This document shows positions 7,667 through 16,248 of a stretch of DNA of 64,000 nt, one piece after another (within the stretch, counting starts at the first letter, position 1; the number at the start of each line of letters is the position of its first letter). A program made the position numbers and the translations under genes. This stretch comes from Rheinheimera sp. UJ63 (GTDB lineage: Bacteria; Pseudomonadota; Gammaproteobacteria; Enterobacterales; Alteromonadaceae). The DNA is taken from positions 1 through 64,000 of the forward strand of contig NZ_JAKGTQ010000001.1 in the NCBI RefSeq assembly GCF_021568285.1, read 5' to 3'. The notes below the pieces were generated by a model. It saw nothing but the letters and a program-made list of their open reading frames with translations, was not told where the DNA came from and did no database searches.

Positions 7667-9085
7667 ATGTTCAGCACAAGGATTAATCGTTCAAAAGTAT
7701 CCGATAAGATACTGATGTTGGGCGAAATCAGTTTAATTTTGTTATCTGCCCATCTTGGTTTCATCCTCGCTGGCTTCGTTTCAGCAGAACCCATGGTATC
7801 GCTAACCCTAGAATGGGAAATGGTTTATATCGCCGTTTTCACATTTTCTACCATGCTTTGCACCCTGTCCTTAGGGCTTTATGATCATAAACTGCGCGAA
7901 ACTAGCTCGGGTATTGTTAAACGCGTATTTCTCACTCAATGCTTCAACGTTTTATTTCTTGAATTTATTATTTTCAACATCGCCGACCACATTGATGTAG
8001 GCTTTATCCCGCTACTACTCTCGTCATTGATTACTGTATTGCTAATTAGCAGCTTCCGTACCTTTTTCCAATATCACGACTTAGTCAGACTTAGTCGCCG
8101 CAGAATCTTAGTGCTGGGTTCAGGCGAGCGTGCAGCTATTATTGAAAACAGAATGCGCCGTGATGTCGACCGACGTTATTTTGACTTAGTCGGTTTTGTG
8201 CGCATTGAAGGAGATAAAGAAGGCTATATTCCTGAAGACAAACTTATCGACATGGACTATCTAAACGACCTATTTACCTATGCTGAAAAACACAATATTG
8301 AACAATTAGTGATTGCCTGCGACGAGCGACGCAATATGTTACCTGTGGATTTGTTGTTTAAATGCAAAACACGCGGTATTGATGTTACCGACATCCTCGA
8401 CTTTATTGAAAGTGAAACAGGACAAATTGCTGTAAACCTTATTTACCCAAGCTGGGTAATTTACTCTAATGGTTTAGCACGCAGCAAAAAATTTAGAACG
8501 AATTTAGATTATCGCTTAAATGCCATCTTAGCCATATTCACACTGCTACTGACTTGGCCAATCATGCTGATCACTGCCTTTTTAATTTATTTAGAAGATG
8601 GCCGAAAAACCGGTGCCCCCGTGCTTTACCGCCAAATCCGAGTAGGTTTTGATGGCCAACCGTTTCATATCATTAAATTCCGCAGCATGGGTATTGATGC
8701 CGAAAAAGACGGTGCGCAATGGGCTACCACTGATGACGTGCGCGTCACTCGCGTTGGCCGTTTTATCCGTAAATATCGTGTTGACGAGTTACCACAGTTA
8801 ATTAATGTGCTTAAAGGCGAAATGGGCTTTGTGGGCCCTCGCCCTGAGCGCCCTGAGTTTGTAGATCAACTGGTGAAGGATATCCCCTACTACGCACAGC
8901 GCCATAACGTTCGCCCTGGTTTGACTGGCTGGGCACAGTTGAAATACCCCTATGGTGCTACAGCTGAAGATGCTTTAGAGAAACTAAAATTTGATCTCTA
9001 CTATATTAAACATCGCAGCTTATTGTTAGACCTCACTATTTTAATCAGAACAGTTGAAATCGTCGTTCTCGGTAAAGGCCGCTAA
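7667..9085 (+). CDS. Undecaprenyl-phosphate sugar phosphotransferase, PEP-CTERM system (EpsB-like)
   Basis: A 472-aa initiating transferase that moves a sugar-1-phosphate to undecaprenyl phosphate and so starts the repeat unit. It has four N-terminal membrane helices (about 15-135), a Rossmann-like middle domain from RRILVLGSGER, a fifth helix at about 283-305, and a bacterial sugar transferase domain with PVLYRQIRVG, IKFRSM, GEMGFVGPRPERPEF and RPGLTGWAQ. The ending VEIVVLGKGR is typical of the exosortase-associated subfamily. An AAGGA site precedes the ATG. It is the first gene of the XrtA core operon. Confidence 0.93.
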   Translation: MFSTRINRSKVSDKILMLGEISLILLSAHLGFILAGFVSAEPMVSLTLEWEMVYIAVFTFSTMLCTLSLGLYDHKLRETSSGIVKRVFLTQCFNVLFLEFIIFNIADHIDVGFIPLLLSSLITVLLISSFRTFFQYHDLVRLSRRRILVLGSGERAAIIENRMRRDVDRRYFDLVGFVRIEGDKEGYIPEDKLIDMDYLNDLFTYAEKHNIEQLVIACDERRNMLPVDLLFKCKTRGIDVTDILDFIESETGQIAVNLIYPSWVIYSNGLARSKKFRTNLDYRLNAILAIFTLLLTWPIMLITAFLIYLEDGRKTGAPVLYRQIRVGFDGQPFHIIKFRSMGIDAEKDGAQWATTDDVRVTRVGRFIRKYRVDELPQLINVLKGEMGFVGPRPERPEFVDQLVKDIPYYAQRHNVRPGLTGWAQLKYPYGATAEDALEKLKFDLYYIKHRSLLLDLTILIRTVEIVVLGKGR

Positions 9086-9090
9086 GCATA

Positions 9091-9939
9091 ATGTCAATAA
9101 AGCAAAAACCCATCAGCGCATTAACAGTAGATGTTGAAGATTACTTTCACGTCGCGGCTTTTGAAAAGAATATCAAATTAAGTGACTGGGATAAGATGCC
9201 CGTTCGCGTTTTCGATAATACAACACGGTTACTTGACTTATTTGATAAGCACGATGCTAAAGCAACTTTTTTTCTTTTAGGATGGGTAGCAGAACGTTTT
9301 CCTCATTTGGTTAAAGACATTCATAGTCGTGGACACGAAGTGGCGAGTCATGGATACAATCATGTAAAAGCAACACTGCAAAGCCGAGCTGAGTTTGCGA
9401 AGGATGTTCGAGATACAAAAGCCTTATTAGAAGATTTAACAGGAGCTGCTGTTGTTGGTTATCGTGCTCCCAGCTTTTCTATTGATAAAACCAACGAATG
9501 GGCTTTTGGTGAGTTACAAAAAGCAGGCTATCAATATAGCTCTAGCACCTACCCAGTAAAACATGATTTATATGGCACGCCTGACTGGCCGCAATTACCT
9601 TATATGCGACCTGAAGGGATATGGGAATGCCCTATGCCCATCCTCAATATGGCAGGAAAACAATGGCCGGTTGCAGGTGGTGGTTACTTTAGGTTAATGC
9701 CCTATTGGCTAAGTAAGCGTTTAATTAGCCGTTACATTAAAACAACCGCCAGTCCCTATATGTTTTATTTTCATCCTTGGGAAATTGACCCTGACCAACC
9801 ACGTATTGATAACGCTAGTTTTAAATCTAAATTTAGGCACTACGTAAATTTAAATCGAATGGAAGATAAAGTCAGTGCATTATTAGTTGATTATCGGTGG
9901 CAGAGTTTGCAGCAAGTTTATGCTAATAACTTCATCTGA
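9091..9939 (+). CDS. XrtA-associated polysaccharide deacetylase (NodB-like)
   Basis: A 282-aa NodB-type deacetylase of the subfamily linked to exosortase A. The signature TVDVEDYFHV is at residues 12-21 (D14 and D17 are candidate catalytic and metal residues), with metal ligands H87 and H91 in ASHGYNH and the substrate motif GYRAPSFS. It probably removes acetyl groups from GlcNAc-type residues of the exopolysaccharide. There is no signal peptide, so it may act in the cytoplasm. It starts 5 bases after the sugar transferase gene. Confidence 0.92.
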   Translation: MSIKQKPISALTVDVEDYFHVAAFEKNIKLSDWDKMPVRVFDNTTRLLDLFDKHDAKATFFLLGWVAERFPHLVKDIHSRGHEVASHGYNHVKATLQSRAEFAKDVRDTKALLEDLTGAAVVGYRAPSFSIDKTNEWAFGELQKAGYQYSSSTYPVKHDLYGTPDWPQLPYMRPEGIWECPMPILNMAGKQWPVAGGGYFRLMPYWLSKRLISRYIKTTASPYMFYFHPWEIDPDQPRIDNASFKSKFRHYVNLNRMEDKVSALLVDYRWQSLQQVYANNFI

Positions 9940-9956
9940 TAACAATAGCTAATACC

Positions 9957-11207
9957 ATGGAACAGGTTTACCGACTATCAGAGCCCCTCTTAGCAAATAA
10001 CAACGAACTGTCTAAGAGGAAACCGAAATTATTGTTTTTGTGCCAACGACCTCCCTATCCTGCAGATAAAGGTGACAAAATTCGCTCATTTAATGTTATG
10101 CGCGAACTATCTCAATACTTTGAGATCCATCTTGGCGCATTAACAGAAACACAAAATGAGCTTCAATACACCAAAGCATTACATCAATGGTGTGCATCTG
10201 TTCAGCTTGTGTACCTTCCTCAATGGCAACGTAAACTTCAAGCACTGCAGTGCCTATTTATCGGCAAACCCATCACCAAGGGATGGTTTTTTAATCAAGC
10301 TCTGCAAAAATGGGTTAATCAGCAGCAAAATAAACAATTTGATTCAGTATTAGTGTATTGCTCCTCTATGGCGCAATATATTGAGCAGTCAGTTTGGCAA
10401 AGTACAAATTGTGTAATTGATTTTGTTGATGTCGATTCGGCAAAATGGCGAGAGTATGCAGCAAGAAGCAGCCAGTTAAAAAGTTGGCTCTATCAGCGGG
10501 AAGCCCGATTGCTAGAGCGCTATGAACAATATATTTGCTCCAACCTGGTTCGAGCAGCATTTTTGGTAAGCGAAGCAGAATGTGCACGTTTACAACAGCC
10601 CGCTAATTGCCAAGCGCATATTGGTTATTACGCAAATGGTGTCGATCTAGCTTATTACCAACCTCAGAGTAATGTGCTGCTGCATAGTCATGATATTGTA
10701 TTTACCGGTGCGATGGACTATTTACCGAATATTGATGCGGTTCAGTGGTTTGTATTACATTGCTGGCCTGCCATTCAACAGTGCAGCCCCAATGCACGGC
10801 TGGTTATTGTGGGTAGTAACCCTGCCAAAAGTATAAAAAAACTGATGGCAAACCCAAACATTATCATTACTGGTCAAGTACCGGATGTCAGACCTTATCT
10901 TGCAAACGCAGCGCTAGCCATTGCACCAATGCAGTTAGGTGGCGGTATTAAAAATAAAGTATTAGAAGCCATTGCTATGTCACGACCAATGGTTGTTAGC
11001 ACCTTGGCAACACAAGGTTTGAAGCTACCGAACGATCCCGCTCTCATCGTGGCTGACTCGGCAGAAGAAACGATTGCGGGCTGCTTACATTTTCTGCAAC
11101 ACCCATGTGCTTCAGAGCAGCTACGCGATTGGATCAGTCAACATGCTTCTTGGGCGGAAACGATTAAACCTCTGTTATCAGCTTTAAATGCTAAGGATGC
11201 AGCATGA
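9957..11207 (+). CDS. Glycosyltransferase, PEP-CTERM/EpsH1 system (GT4-like, stp1 type)
   Basis: A 416-aa GT-B-fold transferase with the N-terminal signature LFLCQRPPYPADKGDKIRSF (about 25-44), characteristic of the PEP-CTERM-associated stp1 group. The C-terminal donor-binding region contains FTGAMDYLPN and GGGIKNKVLEA. It likely adds a sugar to the lipid-linked repeat. Its 3' end overlaps exosortase A by 4 bases (ATGA). No strong ribosome site precedes the chosen ATG, so the true start could differ by some codons. Confidence 0.9.
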   Translation: MEQVYRLSEPLLANNNELSKRKPKLLFLCQRPPYPADKGDKIRSFNVMRELSQYFEIHLGALTETQNELQYTKALHQWCASVQLVYLPQWQRKLQALQCLFIGKPITKGWFFNQALQKWVNQQQNKQFDSVLVYCSSMAQYIEQSVWQSTNCVIDFVDVDSAKWREYAARSSQLKSWLYQREARLLERYEQYICSNLVRAAFLVSEAECARLQQPANCQAHIGYYANGVDLAYYQPQSNVLLHSHDIVFTGAMDYLPNIDAVQWFVLHCWPAIQQCSPNARLVIVGSNPAKSIKKLMANPNIIITGQVPDVRPYLANAALAIAPMQLGGGIKNKVLEAIAMSRPMVVSTLATQGLKLPNDPALIVADSAEETIAGCLHFLQHPCASEQLRDWISQHASWAETIKPLLSALNAKDAA

Positions 11208-12661
11208 ATAAAACATATCCTCATATCAGTGTTTTTTTTCTAGCGCTAGCCGCGATAATAGCGATTGTTTGGCCGAGTTTAGCGGAAATGGAGTCGTTAT
11301 GGCGCCGTTCAGAAACTTTTATGCACTGCTATTTAATTATTCCTATCTTTGCTTGGTTACTATGGCGTCGCTGGCCTTATCTTGAAACAAAAGAACTTAC
11401 CTTTAGCCCCATTGCAGCAGTGGCCGCCGTTTTTTGTTTAACTGCTTGGTTATCTGCGTATTTAGTTGAAGTTAGCTTTATTGCTCACTTTAGTATTATT
11501 GCCTTCCTGCAGTGTTTAGTATGGGCTTGCTTCGGGAAAAAGTTCGTTCTCTCAATCCGATTTCCGATGTTGTATTTATATTTTTTAGTGCCCTTTGGTG
11601 AAGCAATAAACCCATTTTTACAAGATATTACCGCGTATCTCACGGTTGGGTTATTAAACGGTGTTGCTATACCAGTATTTAGAGAAGGCTTGTATTTACA
11701 CACTGCCTTTGGTTTATTTGAAGTGGCGGTAGCCTGTTCAGGTTTAAATTTCCTTATTGCAGCACTGTCACTCGCCTGTCTCTATGCTTATCTCACTTAC
11801 AGCAGCTTGTTAAAACAAGTAAGCTTTGTCATTATCGTGATTATTTTATCAATTCTTGCCAATAGCCTGCGCGCCTTTTTATTGATCTATATTGCTAAAG
11901 TGAGTGACTTTAATTATGGTTTTGGCGATGACCATTACTACTATGGTTGGGCTGTGTTTTTCTTGGTCATTTTTACTAATTTTTGGTTGGGAGGCTACTT
12001 TGCTGACAAAACGCCTTCTGTTAATCAAACTTACAGTCCTAAAGCAGATAAATATAAACCGTTTAATCGAATGATAGCTGGCATTACGGTATCAATTTTA
12101 GCGGTTAGTTTGTTCAGCAGTGCCTTAATACGATTTAATTTACCATTGACTGAAGTAATTACAGCGGCTCAACCATCACCACAAATCCTCTTATCGAGAC
12201 AACAAAATCCCTCTGACTGGGGAATTACGTTTAATGATGGTCTGTACCGAGATTTCTTAGTACTGGAGAATAGCGTAGAAATTTTGCACGCCAGTTATGC
12301 CAGCAGACAAGATCAAGGTGAAATGATTAACTGGCGCAATCGTTTATTCGATAGAGATGGTTGGACGATTGTACGCAGGACCGCTATAGGGACAGGATGG
12401 CGGAACCAAGCAGAACTGCTTTTTCTACGGGATAACAGAGGTCGTTCTCGTACGGTACTTTACACGTATCGGATAGGTAAGCTTAATCTCATTCGCCCCG
12501 AGTTGGTAAAAATAGCACAGCTACTTGATTTGCTAAGCATACAACAAGGAGCATCGGTATTGGCATTTTCGATATCAGACGTAAGCGATGATGAGGCAAC
12601 TGATATTTTACAACAAAGTTATTTGCTATTGAGCTGTTTGCCGGAATCCTGTAAGTCATGA
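11204..12661 (+). CDS. xrtA: Exosortase A with C-terminal EpsI domain
   Basis: A 485-aa inner-membrane protein. The N-terminal ~270 residues form a multi-pass exosortase with the conserved triad C178 (VACSGLN), R223 (NSLRAF) and H244 (DDHYYYGW). Residues ~290-485 match the periplasmic EpsI domain, which in other loci is a separate protein. Exosortases are thought to cut and transfer proteins carrying a C-terminal PEP-CTERM signal; the predicted substrate here is the 43027-43959 product. The gene is translationally coupled to the preceding glycosyltransferase. Confidence 0.95.
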   Translation: MNKTYPHISVFFLALAAIIAIVWPSLAEMESLWRRSETFMHCYLIIPIFAWLLWRRWPYLETKELTFSPIAAVAAVFCLTAWLSAYLVEVSFIAHFSIIAFLQCLVWACFGKKFVLSIRFPMLYLYFLVPFGEAINPFLQDITAYLTVGLLNGVAIPVFREGLYLHTAFGLFEVAVACSGLNFLIAALSLACLYAYLTYSSLLKQVSFVIIVIILSILANSLRAFLLIYIAKVSDFNYGFGDDHYYYGWAVFFLVIFTNFWLGGYFADKTPSVNQTYSPKADKYKPFNRMIAGITVSILAVSLFSSALIRFNLPLTEVITAAQPSPQILLSRQQNPSDWGITFNDGLYRDFLVLENSVEILHASYASRQDQGEMINWRNRLFDRDGWTIVRRTAIGTGWRNQAELLFLRDNRGRSRTVLYTYRIGKLNLIRPELVKIAQLLDLLSIQQGASVLAFSISDVSDDEATDILQQSYLLLSCLPESCKS

Positions 12662-12724
12662 GTAGTGTTTCAATCAGAGTGCTACCAGAGAACGCTACTG
12701 GTTACGCAGCAGGATAAATCACTA

Positions 12725-13327
12725 ATGAAAACTATCTTTAAAAAGTTAATCAAATTATTTTTTCGCTTGTTAGCATCGCCATTTTTTATTTGGCTTTCTC
12801 TCAATACCGTGTTAATAGGTAGAGATCAGGCATTCCAGTCGATGTCACAAGTTCTGAGTGTGATCCCAGGCATCCTTGGCATTTATTTGAGGGCTGCCTT
12901 TTATCATCTAGCTTGTCCCAACACATCCGATGAAATATCGATAGGTTTTTTAAGCTTGTTATCGCATCGCGATACGGTCATAGAAAAAGGCGTCTATATT
13001 GGACCACAGTGTAATATAGGAAAATGCCGGATCGGTGCGGATACCATGCTGGGCTCCGGCGTGCATATCCTCAGTGGCAATAAACAGCACAATTTTGAAA
13101 ATACCTTAAAACCGATGCAGCAACAAGGCGGACATTATCATCAAGTTAACATTGGCCGCGACTGCTGGTTAGGGAATAGCTCCGTAGTGATGGCCGATGT
13201 TGCAGACCATTCTATTATTGCTGCAGCAAGCGTAGTAACCAAATCGATTGAGGAAACACATAGCATTTGTGCTGGAAATCCGGCAAAGTTTATTAAATCC
13301 AGACTCAATCAACAGAGCAAAGATTAG
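12725..13327 (+). CDS. Hexapeptide-repeat acetyltransferase (WcaF/LbH type)
   Basis: A 200-aa protein with left-handed beta-helix hexapeptide repeats (IEKGVYIGPQCNIGKCRIGA, then VNIGRDCWLGNSSVVMADV) and the usual C-terminal GNPAKFIK segment. Such enzymes O-acetylate sugars using acetyl-CoA. A hydrophobic N-terminal stretch may attach it to the membrane. The frame is open back to a GTG at 12665, but the ATG at 12725 with an AGGA-like site 10 bases upstream is the better start. Confidence 0.83.
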   Translation: MKTIFKKLIKLFFRLLASPFFIWLSLNTVLIGRDQAFQSMSQVLSVIPGILGIYLRAAFYHLACPNTSDEISIGFLSLLSHRDTVIEKGVYIGPQCNIGKCRIGADTMLGSGVHILSGNKQHNFENTLKPMQQQGGHYHQVNIGRDCWLGNSSVVMADVADHSIIAAASVVTKSIEETHSICAGNPAKFIKSRLNQQSKD

Positions 13328-13329
13328 TT

Positions 13330-14292
13330 ATGCAAATCCACGGTACCGAAGTTGCTTTTGTCATCCCGGCCTTAAACGAAGAGCAAAATTTAGCCAACAC
13401 CTTAACAGTGATTAAACAGCTATTCGGCAGTTGTGAAGGAGTGATTTTAGCTGACAATGGTTCGACTGATCAAACAGTTGAAGTTGCAAAAAGTTTTAAT
13501 ATAACAACCACAGTGCATCCCGGTGTTTCTATTGCTGCACTTCGCAACCATGGTGTAGCAATGACCCAAGCAGACATTATCGTTTTTATCGATTCGGATA
13601 TCCAACTGGATCCAAGCTGGCCGAAGCATTTTGCCCATACTGTCCAGCAAATTAAAGCTTCGCCTTTGACGGTTGCGGGATCACGCTGCCGAGCTATCAA
13701 CAAAAATAATTATGTTGGACGTTACTGGTATAACCGGCTCAGTCAGCAACAGAGCACTAACTACATCAATTCAGGGCATTTAGTTGTCAGCCGTGAACTG
13801 TTCGACCGCATCGGCGGTTTTGACGAATCGTTGCGTACAGGCGAAGACTATGACTTCAGCCAACGTGCCCTTAAAGCCGGTGGAAAAATAGAGCCCGATG
13901 CAGCACTGATTGCCTGGCACGATGGGTACCCTGATACCATAGGCGGATTTATGGCACGTGAAATGTGGCACGGCCGTGACGAATTCAAATCAATAACCTC
14001 AATTTTTCAATCGAAAGTGGCATTAGTATCTGTGACTTTAACACTGTCTTTGGCTGTTGCGCTTGTACTTTCCGTTCAGCAATCAAGCTTACTGCCAATA
14101 TTATGGTATTCTGGGTGTTGGGCTTTATTAATTTTGACATTGATTATACAAAAATTCGGCTTAAGTAGTTTAAAAGTAACTACGAACAGTGCGCTGCTCT
14201 ATTATTTGTACTTTCTGAGCCGTTCTTTTGCCTGGAGTTTTAAAGCCAGAAGGCCACTCGCGCGAAGCAGACAGGAAAAACCTGATGAATAG
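13330..14292 (+). CDS. Glycosyltransferase family 2, membrane-associated
   Basis: A 320-aa GT-A transferase. The nucleotide-binding start is VAFVIPALNEEQNLANTL, followed by ADNGSTDQT and the metal-binding DSDIQLD. GGFDESLRTGEDYDFSQRA is the typical acceptor region with the ED motif. Two hydrophobic helices near 230-290 anchor it to the membrane. It begins 2 bases after the acetyltransferase gene and overlaps the SGNH gene by 8 bases. Confidence 0.88.
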   Translation: MQIHGTEVAFVIPALNEEQNLANTLTVIKQLFGSCEGVILADNGSTDQTVEVAKSFNITTTVHPGVSIAALRNHGVAMTQADIIVFIDSDIQLDPSWPKHFAHTVQQIKASPLTVAGSRCRAINKNNYVGRYWYNRLSQQQSTNYINSGHLVVSRELFDRIGGFDESLRTGEDYDFSQRALKAGGKIEPDAALIAWHDGYPDTIGGFMAREMWHGRDEFKSITSIFQSKVALVSVTLTLSLAVALVLSVQQSSLLPILWYSGCWALLILTLIIQKFGLSSLKVTTNSALLYYLYFLSRSFAWSFKARRPLARSRQEKPDE

Positions 14293-15007
14293 CTTTAGAC
14301 TCAATCGCACACACTCAAAGGCATTTTTTTTACTTCTTTTGGTACTATTACCGGCATTAACTGCTTTAGCTTGTCGTTCTTATTTTCATCGGCAAACCGC
14401 CGCAGATAAATCATGGTTTTACCAGCAATCTCTGGAAATCATGTATCATCGACAGGCTTTGAATCTGCCGGTTGGCTCAGTGGTGTTTTTTGGAGATAGT
14501 CAAATCCAGGGGCTAGCGGTTACTGCCATCAGCCCAAAAGCAGTGAACTTTGGTATTGGCCACCAACAGTTGCAACGTTTAGCGTTCCGTATTGCCGACT
14601 ATCCCAACCTTGAACGGGCAGAAAGAATTTTTATCGGCATTGGTATTAATGATTTATTACATGCTCCATCCGATGACCTTGAACGGGCAATCTCACAATT
14701 AATCAGCGGATTGCGCTGTTGCCACAGCAAAGTTACTTTGCTGAGTATTTTGCCGGTCAACGAAGTGAAACTCGCAAGACCTGGCTTGAATAAACAAATT
14801 GTTAAGCTCAACGAGCAACTGAAAGCTGCTGCCAATCAAGCCGGTCTGAATTTTATTGATTATCAAACGTCGTTTTCGGATCTAAACGGACATTTGAATA
14901 TTCGTTATGACCTTGGGGATGGTTTGCATTTGAGTCAGGCTGGATATGACCACTTAATCGAAAAAATAAAAACAGGTTTACTAGGGGCGCCCAAAAATGC
15001 AAGCTAG
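14285..15007 (+). CDS. SGNH/GDSL hydrolase family protein
   Basis: A 240-aa secreted or anchored hydrolase with an N-terminal hydrophobic helix (about 12-30). Catalytic motifs are GDS with Ser72, GIGIND (block III) and DGLH with Asp212 and His215. SGNH enzymes in polysaccharide loci often move or remove acetyl or other acyl groups, which fits the adjacent acyltransferase genes. The frame extends upstream to 14228, but ATG 14285 overlapping the preceding stop is the likely start. Confidence 0.83.
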   Translation: MNSFRLNRTHSKAFFLLLLVLLPALTALACRSYFHRQTAADKSWFYQQSLEIMYHRQALNLPVGSVVFFGDSQIQGLAVTAISPKAVNFGIGHQQLQRLAFRIADYPNLERAERIFIGIGINDLLHAPSDDLERAISQLISGLRCCHSKVTLLSILPVNEVKLARPGLNKQIVKLNEQLKAAANQAGLNFIDYQTSFSDLNGHLNIRYDLGDGLHLSQAGYDHLIEKIKTGLLGAPKNAS

Positions 15008-16136
15008 TCATCCGGGACATTTACCACAACTGACATGGTTACGTGGTATCGCTGCGTTATTTGTGTTGTTCTCACACATTAATCGCGCCAATGAAACTAG
15101 TTACACCGGAGAGCAACTCCAAGACTATTGGTTGTTAAACTGGCTTGACCTAGGTAGTTTTGGCGTGGTGTTGTTTTTTACGCTGAGCGGCTGCACTTTG
15201 TATCTAAGTTCTTACCGACAGGGCTTTCCTGATATCAGAATCGGGTACGTGTTTTATGTTAAGCGGTTCTTTCGCATATGGCCTGCTTTTGCCGTATCTC
15301 TTTTGGTTTATATTATTGTTGGTCATCTGCTCCACGAAACATTACTCCCCTATCATGGTGGTTGGCTTGCTACTCAGTTTACAAATCCTTACTCATTTAC
15401 TGATATACTTAATTATATGCTCCTTGTCTTTAATTTCACAGGACCATCTGAACTTTTTAACAATGCGTACTGGAGCCTCCCAGTAGAGTTTCAGTATTAT
15501 TTGACGCTTCCTTTGCTCATTATATTATTGCAGCGATATGGCCCTGTAGCACTCTTTGCAATGGTTGTGCTCGGTCATGTTTTGTACAAGGCCGATATCA
15601 GCTCAATCGACAGTCCGCTAGTCTTCCGTTTATTTTTTACTTTTTGCTTTGGTATTTTTGCTGGGTACTTGTATGCAAATACGCGGATACGACTAGCAGC
15701 ATGGTTTACACTGCCATTGATTCTGCTACTGACAGCTTTTACTTACCTTTTTAGCGCTGGTGTATTCAACCATATACCAATGCCGTCAGAGTGGATACTG
15801 TATGGGCTTAGTGCGGTGGGCGTTGTTATTTTGTCTGTAATTACAACTATCAGACTTCCAAAAAAAATAGATGATTTTCTTACATTTTATGGCGATATTT
15901 CTTATAGCTTGTACTTATTTCACAATTTGATTATTGCAATAGTTGTTGTATTTTTTATTCAGAACAACCTCTTAATTTCACAATACAAGCTATTATATCT
16001 AACAATATCTACAACGATTTTCTCGACTTTCGTAGCGTGGTTTTCATACAAGTATATAGAGCTCCCAATGATGCATTATGGTAAACATTTATCACGTAAA
16101 TATATTAAGAGCATAGATGAAAAAATATCAAATTAG
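14997..16136 (+). CDS. Acyltransferase 3 family membrane protein (OafA-like)
   Basis: A 379-aa multi-pass protein beginning with the family signature QLTWLRGIAALFVLFSHI; the R and H in this segment are conserved functional residues. About ten membrane helices follow, with the usual GDISYSLYLFHNL near the end. The family O-acylates extracytoplasmic glycans. It overlaps the SGNH hydrolase gene by 11 bases, and AT3/SGNH pairs often act together in glycan acetylation. From here to about 19 kb the base composition becomes noticeably AT-rich. Confidence 0.9.
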   Translation: MQASHPGHLPQLTWLRGIAALFVLFSHINRANETSYTGEQLQDYWLLNWLDLGSFGVVLFFTLSGCTLYLSSYRQGFPDIRIGYVFYVKRFFRIWPAFAVSLLVYIIVGHLLHETLLPYHGGWLATQFTNPYSFTDILNYMLLVFNFTGPSELFNNAYWSLPVEFQYYLTLPLLIILLQRYGPVALFAMVVLGHVLYKADISSIDSPLVFRLFFTFCFGIFAGYLYANTRIRLAAWFTLPLILLLTAFTYLFSAGVFNHIPMPSEWILYGLSAVGVVILSVITTIRLPKKIDDFLTFYGDISYSLYLFHNLIIAIVVVFFIQNNLLISQYKLLYLTISTTIFSTFVAWFSYKYIELPMMHYGKHLSRKYIKSIDEKISN

Positions 16137-16248
16137 TTCCTAATGTTCCTAATAAAGTTTAAGACGTACAAAGAAAGTAGAATTTCCGACACTTTGATTT
16201 ATGAAAGGTTTAGATAGTAAGACTAAAAATAAATTTTTAAGGCTCTTT

